From Bog-793 sp963761425 (GTDB lineage Bacteria > Actinomycetota > Acidimicrobiia > Acidimicrobiales > Bog-793): DNA of 64,000 nucleotides. Position numbers and translations under genes: made by a program. The stretch is taken from the NCBI GenBank assembly GCA_963761425.1, contig CAVXGQ010000002.1, positions 299,289 through 363,288 on the forward strand. Direction: 5' to 3'. The notes under the pieces are model-generated. The model did not search any database and was not told the origin of the DNA. It worked only from the letters and a program-made list of their open reading frames with translations. Of this stretch, positions 62,023 to 64,000 are shown one piece after another; position 1 is the first letter of the stretch; the number at the start of each line of letters is the position of its first letter.

Positions 62023-63420
62023 GTGGCGCTCTGGTCGAAAAGGATGAGGAAGCCGCCCGCCAAGGAGATGATGGCTTTCACCGAGAGCGCCTCGTTCGAC
62101 CGGGAGCTGTGGCGCGACGACCTCGACGGATCGGTGGCCCACGTGCGGGGTCTCGGGTACACCGGCGTCCTCGACGAAGCCGACGTGGCTCGACTGCTCG
62201 AGGCCCTGGACACGGTGGGAGCGGAGTTCTCGTCCGGCCGCTTCTCGTTCAACCCGGGCGACGAGGACATCCACACCGCCATCGAGCGACGGGTCACCGA
62301 GCTCGCCGGTGACACCGGCGCCAAGCTCCACACCGCGAGAAGCCGCAACGACCAGGTGGCGACGGCCCTGCGGCTCTACTGCCGGCGCCGGATCGGGGAG
62401 GTCGCGGGTGCGCTCATCGATCTGGGAGAGACGCTCCACTCCCGGGCGGCCCGCACCGAAGGGCTCACGCTGCCGGGATACACGCACCTGCAGCGGGCCC
62501 AGCCGGTGGCCTTGGCGAGCCAGCTGCTCGCGCACGGCTGGTCGTTTCTCCGCGACGTCGACCGATTGATCGACACCCGCCGCCGGCTCGACGTGTCGCC
62601 CCTCGGCGCCGGCGCGCTGGCCGGTTCATCGCTGCTCCTCGACCCCGACTGGGTCGCCGGCGAGCTCGGGTTCGCGGGGCGCTACGAAAACTCGATCGAC
62701 GCCGTCGCCGATCGCGACTTCGTCGCCGAGACGCTGTTCGACCTGGCCCTTACCGGTGTCCACCTCTCGCGCCTCGGCGAGGAGTTCGTCATCTTCTCGA
62801 CCAGCGAGTTTGGCTACTACCGGCTGGACGACGCCTGGTCGACGGGGAGCTCGATGCTCCCCCAGAAGAAGAACCCCGACATCGCCGAGCTCGCCCGGGC
62901 CAAGGCCGGACGGCTCATTGGCCACCTGGCCGGGTTCCTGGCGACGCTCAAGGGTCTGCCCTTTGCCTACAACCGTGACCTCCAGGAGGACAAGGAGCCG
63001 CTGTTCGACGCCTTCGACCAGATCACGCGGGCCTTGGCCGCCGTGCGCGGGCTCGTCGAAACGGTCCAGTTCAACGAGGAGGCGATGAGGAAGGCCGCGA
63101 CCGACCCGGGGTTGTTCGCCGTCGACCTGGCCGAGTGGCTGGTGGAACGCGGCATGCCTTTCCGGAGGGCCCACGGGCTGGTGGGGGATCTCGTACGCCG
63201 CTCGGCCGAGGAGTCGAGACCGCTCGCCGATCTGGTGGGCGACGAGCCGGCGCTCGGCCGGACCGCGGTGCCGATCGTCCAGCCCCAGGCCGGTGCCACG
63301 ACCCGCCCGAGGGGCGAGCCCGGGGGCCGGGGTGAGGTCGCGGATCAGCTGGAGCGCTTCGCGGCCCGGCTGCGGGCCGACCGGGCCCGCCTCGGGGAGA
63401 TCGGCCGCCCGACCGGCTGA
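62023..63420 (+). CDS. argH: Argininosuccinate lyase
   Basis: 465-residue fumarase/aspartase-superfamily enzyme that releases arginine and fumarate. The N-terminus has ALWSKRMRKPPAKEMMAFTE. FNPGDEDIHTAIERRVTELA and AKLHTARSRNDQVATALRLY (conserved Arg-Asn-Asp) are near residue 95. LPGYTHLQRAQPVALASQLL has the catalytic His, and STGSSMLPQKKNPDIAELAR is the flexible signature loop near residue 280. The mobile S-S-x-M-x-x-K-x-N loop is intact. The GTG at 62023 has GGAGG 6-7 nt upstream. It closes the arg operon. Confidence 0.97.
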   Translation: MALWSKRMRKPPAKEMMAFTESASFDRELWRDDLDGSVAHVRGLGYTGVLDEADVARLLEALDTVGAEFSSGRFSFNPGDEDIHTAIERRVTELAGDTGAKLHTARSRNDQVATALRLYCRRRIGEVAGALIDLGETLHSRAARTEGLTLPGYTHLQRAQPVALASQLLAHGWSFLRDVDRLIDTRRRLDVSPLGAGALAGSSLLLDPDWVAGELGFAGRYENSIDAVADRDFVAETLFDLALTGVHLSRLGEEFVIFSTSEFGYYRLDDAWSTGSSMLPQKKNPDIAELARAKAGRLIGHLAGFLATLKGLPFAYNRDLQEDKEPLFDAFDQITRALAAVRGLVETVQFNEEAMRKAATDPGLFAVDLAEWLVERGMPFRRAHGLVGDLVRRSAEESRPLADLVGDEPALGRTAVPIVQPQAGATTRPRGEPGGRGEVADQLERFAARLRADRARLGEIGRPTG

Positions 63421-63422
63421 GG

Positions 63423-64000
63423 GTGGCCGTGGTGCGCCGGCTGACCAGGGAGTTTTTCGCCCGCGACTCGCTGGTGGTCGCGCCCGAGCTGCTCAATCTG
63501 GTCCTGGTCGGACGGGGTGCCGCCGGGCGGATCGTCGAGGTCGAGGCCTACGGGGGCGAGCTCGACGCCGCCAGCCACGCCTATCGGGGTCCCACGGCGC
63601 GCAACGCGACCATGTTCGGCCCACCCGGGCACCTCTACGTCTATTTCACCTATGGCATGCACCACTGCGCCAACGTCGTCTGCGGGGAGGCGGGGGTCGC
63701 CCGTGCCGTCCTGCTGCGCTCGCTGGCGCCCCTCGAGGGGCTGGAGGCCATGCGGGCCCGCCGGGGCGTCGGGATGGCGGACAACGAGCTCTGCTCGGGG
63801 CCGGCCAAACTGTGCCAGGCCCTCGGCATCGACCGCGCCGATGACGGGGCGGACCTCGTCACCGGGGACCAGGGGCTCACCCTTCTGGAGGACGGAACCC
63901 CGCCGCCCCCGGATCCCTGGTGCGGCCGCCGGATCGGCCTGTCCGGGCGGGTCGGCGCGGCGAGGTTTTTCCCTTGGCGTTTCGCCGTCGAAAGCGACCC
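63423..64000 (+). CDS. mpg: 3-methyladenine DNA glycosylase (AAG/MPG type), 3'-truncated
   Basis: About 192 residues of a DNA-3-methyladenine glycosylase of the Mpg fold, from a GTG at 63423 (VAVVRRLTREFFARDSLV). Conserved: LVVAPELLNLVLVGRGAAGR, VEVEAYGGELDAASHAYRGP with the catalytic Glu, RNATMFGPPGHLYVYFTYGM, HHCANVVCGEAGVARAVLLR and LCSGPAKLCQALGIDRADDG. The Y-x-(F/Y)-T-Y-G-M-H-x-C-x-N-V block is the family hallmark. The last bases read RVGAARFFPWRFAVESD, so only about 10-20 residues are missing. It follows argH by 2 bp and may be its last co-transcribed gene. Confidence 0.94.
   Translation, partial: MAVVRRLTREFFARDSLVVAPELLNLVLVGRGAAGRIVEVEAYGGELDAASHAYRGPTARNATMFGPPGHLYVYFTYGMHHCANVVCGEAGVARAVLLRSLAPLEGLEAMRARRGVGMADNELCSGPAKLCQALGIDRADDGADLVTGDQGLTLLEDGTPPPPDPWCGRRIGLSGRVGAARFFPWRFAVESD

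Overview
This 64 kb window is chromosomal DNA of a high-GC bacterium of the Actinobacteriota. The phylum is supported by a mycothiol synthase (mshD), a mycothiol-dependent maleylpyruvate-isomerase-type protein, a deazaflavin (F420)-dependent nitroreductase-type protein, an F420-type LLM oxidoreductase, menaquinone genes (menF, menG), polyprenol-phosphate-mannose synthase and a second GroES-like protein. Gene order and the many promoters placed 6-8 nt before the start codon (leaderless mRNAs) would fit the class Acidimicrobiia, but that is an inference from memory. No rRNA, tRNA, CRISPR array, prophage or insertion sequence was found.

Layout. 1-8.7 kb: mixed accessory and metabolic genes, mostly on the minus strand up to 6.3 kb (3'-truncated transketolase, a frameshifted GNAT, TetR, alpha/beta hydrolase, a small CRxGH-type membrane protein, a two-domain VOC protein, a frameshifted maleylpyruvate-isomerase-type protein), then DedA and a tandem pair of 1-Cys peroxiredoxins closed by a perfect hairpin. 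8.7-22.8 kb: plus-strand housekeeping run with GT87-type membrane protein, rel, hisS, aspS, rarA, alaS, ruvX, aroE, rodA and a DUF151 nuclease; many stop and start codons overlap. 22.7-31.9 kb: a second SEDS protein (minus), divergent ppk-ppx, a flippase-like membrane protein, a damaged small membrane gene, Ppm-type mannosyltransferase and FGGY gluconate kinase. 32-44 kb: aldo/keto reductase, LLM oxidoreductase, GNAT, secreted and hypothetical proteins, methyltransferase-menF-menG, small membrane protein, Ddn-like protein, secreted FKBP, rlmN-mshD. 44.2-52.1 kb: nth, then hisD-C-B-H-A-F, a GroES-like gene, hisI and ygfZ. 52.1-54.2 kb: OmpR-type two-component system (minus). 54.4-64 kb: trpF, then the arginine operon argC-J-B-D-F-R-G-H with its own repressor, and a 3'-truncated 3-methyladenine DNA glycosylase.

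The main biology is amino-acid biosynthesis (nearly complete arginine pathway from N-acetylglutamyl phosphate; histidine pathway lacking hisG and hisE here), translation and stress response (rel with three aminoacyl-tRNA synthetases), cell-wall elongation, and polyphosphate and thiol redox metabolism. No convincing new defence or mobile system is present.

The most notable signal is a set of single-base indels that break otherwise conserved genes (GNAT near 1524, maleylpyruvate-isomerase-type near 6263, a small membrane gene near 29255 and 29368, menG 5' end near 39885, argF near 59510). Each is repaired by adding or removing one base. Because argF and menG should be needed in vivo, I favour residual sequencing or assembly errors over true pseudogenes, but raw reads must decide.
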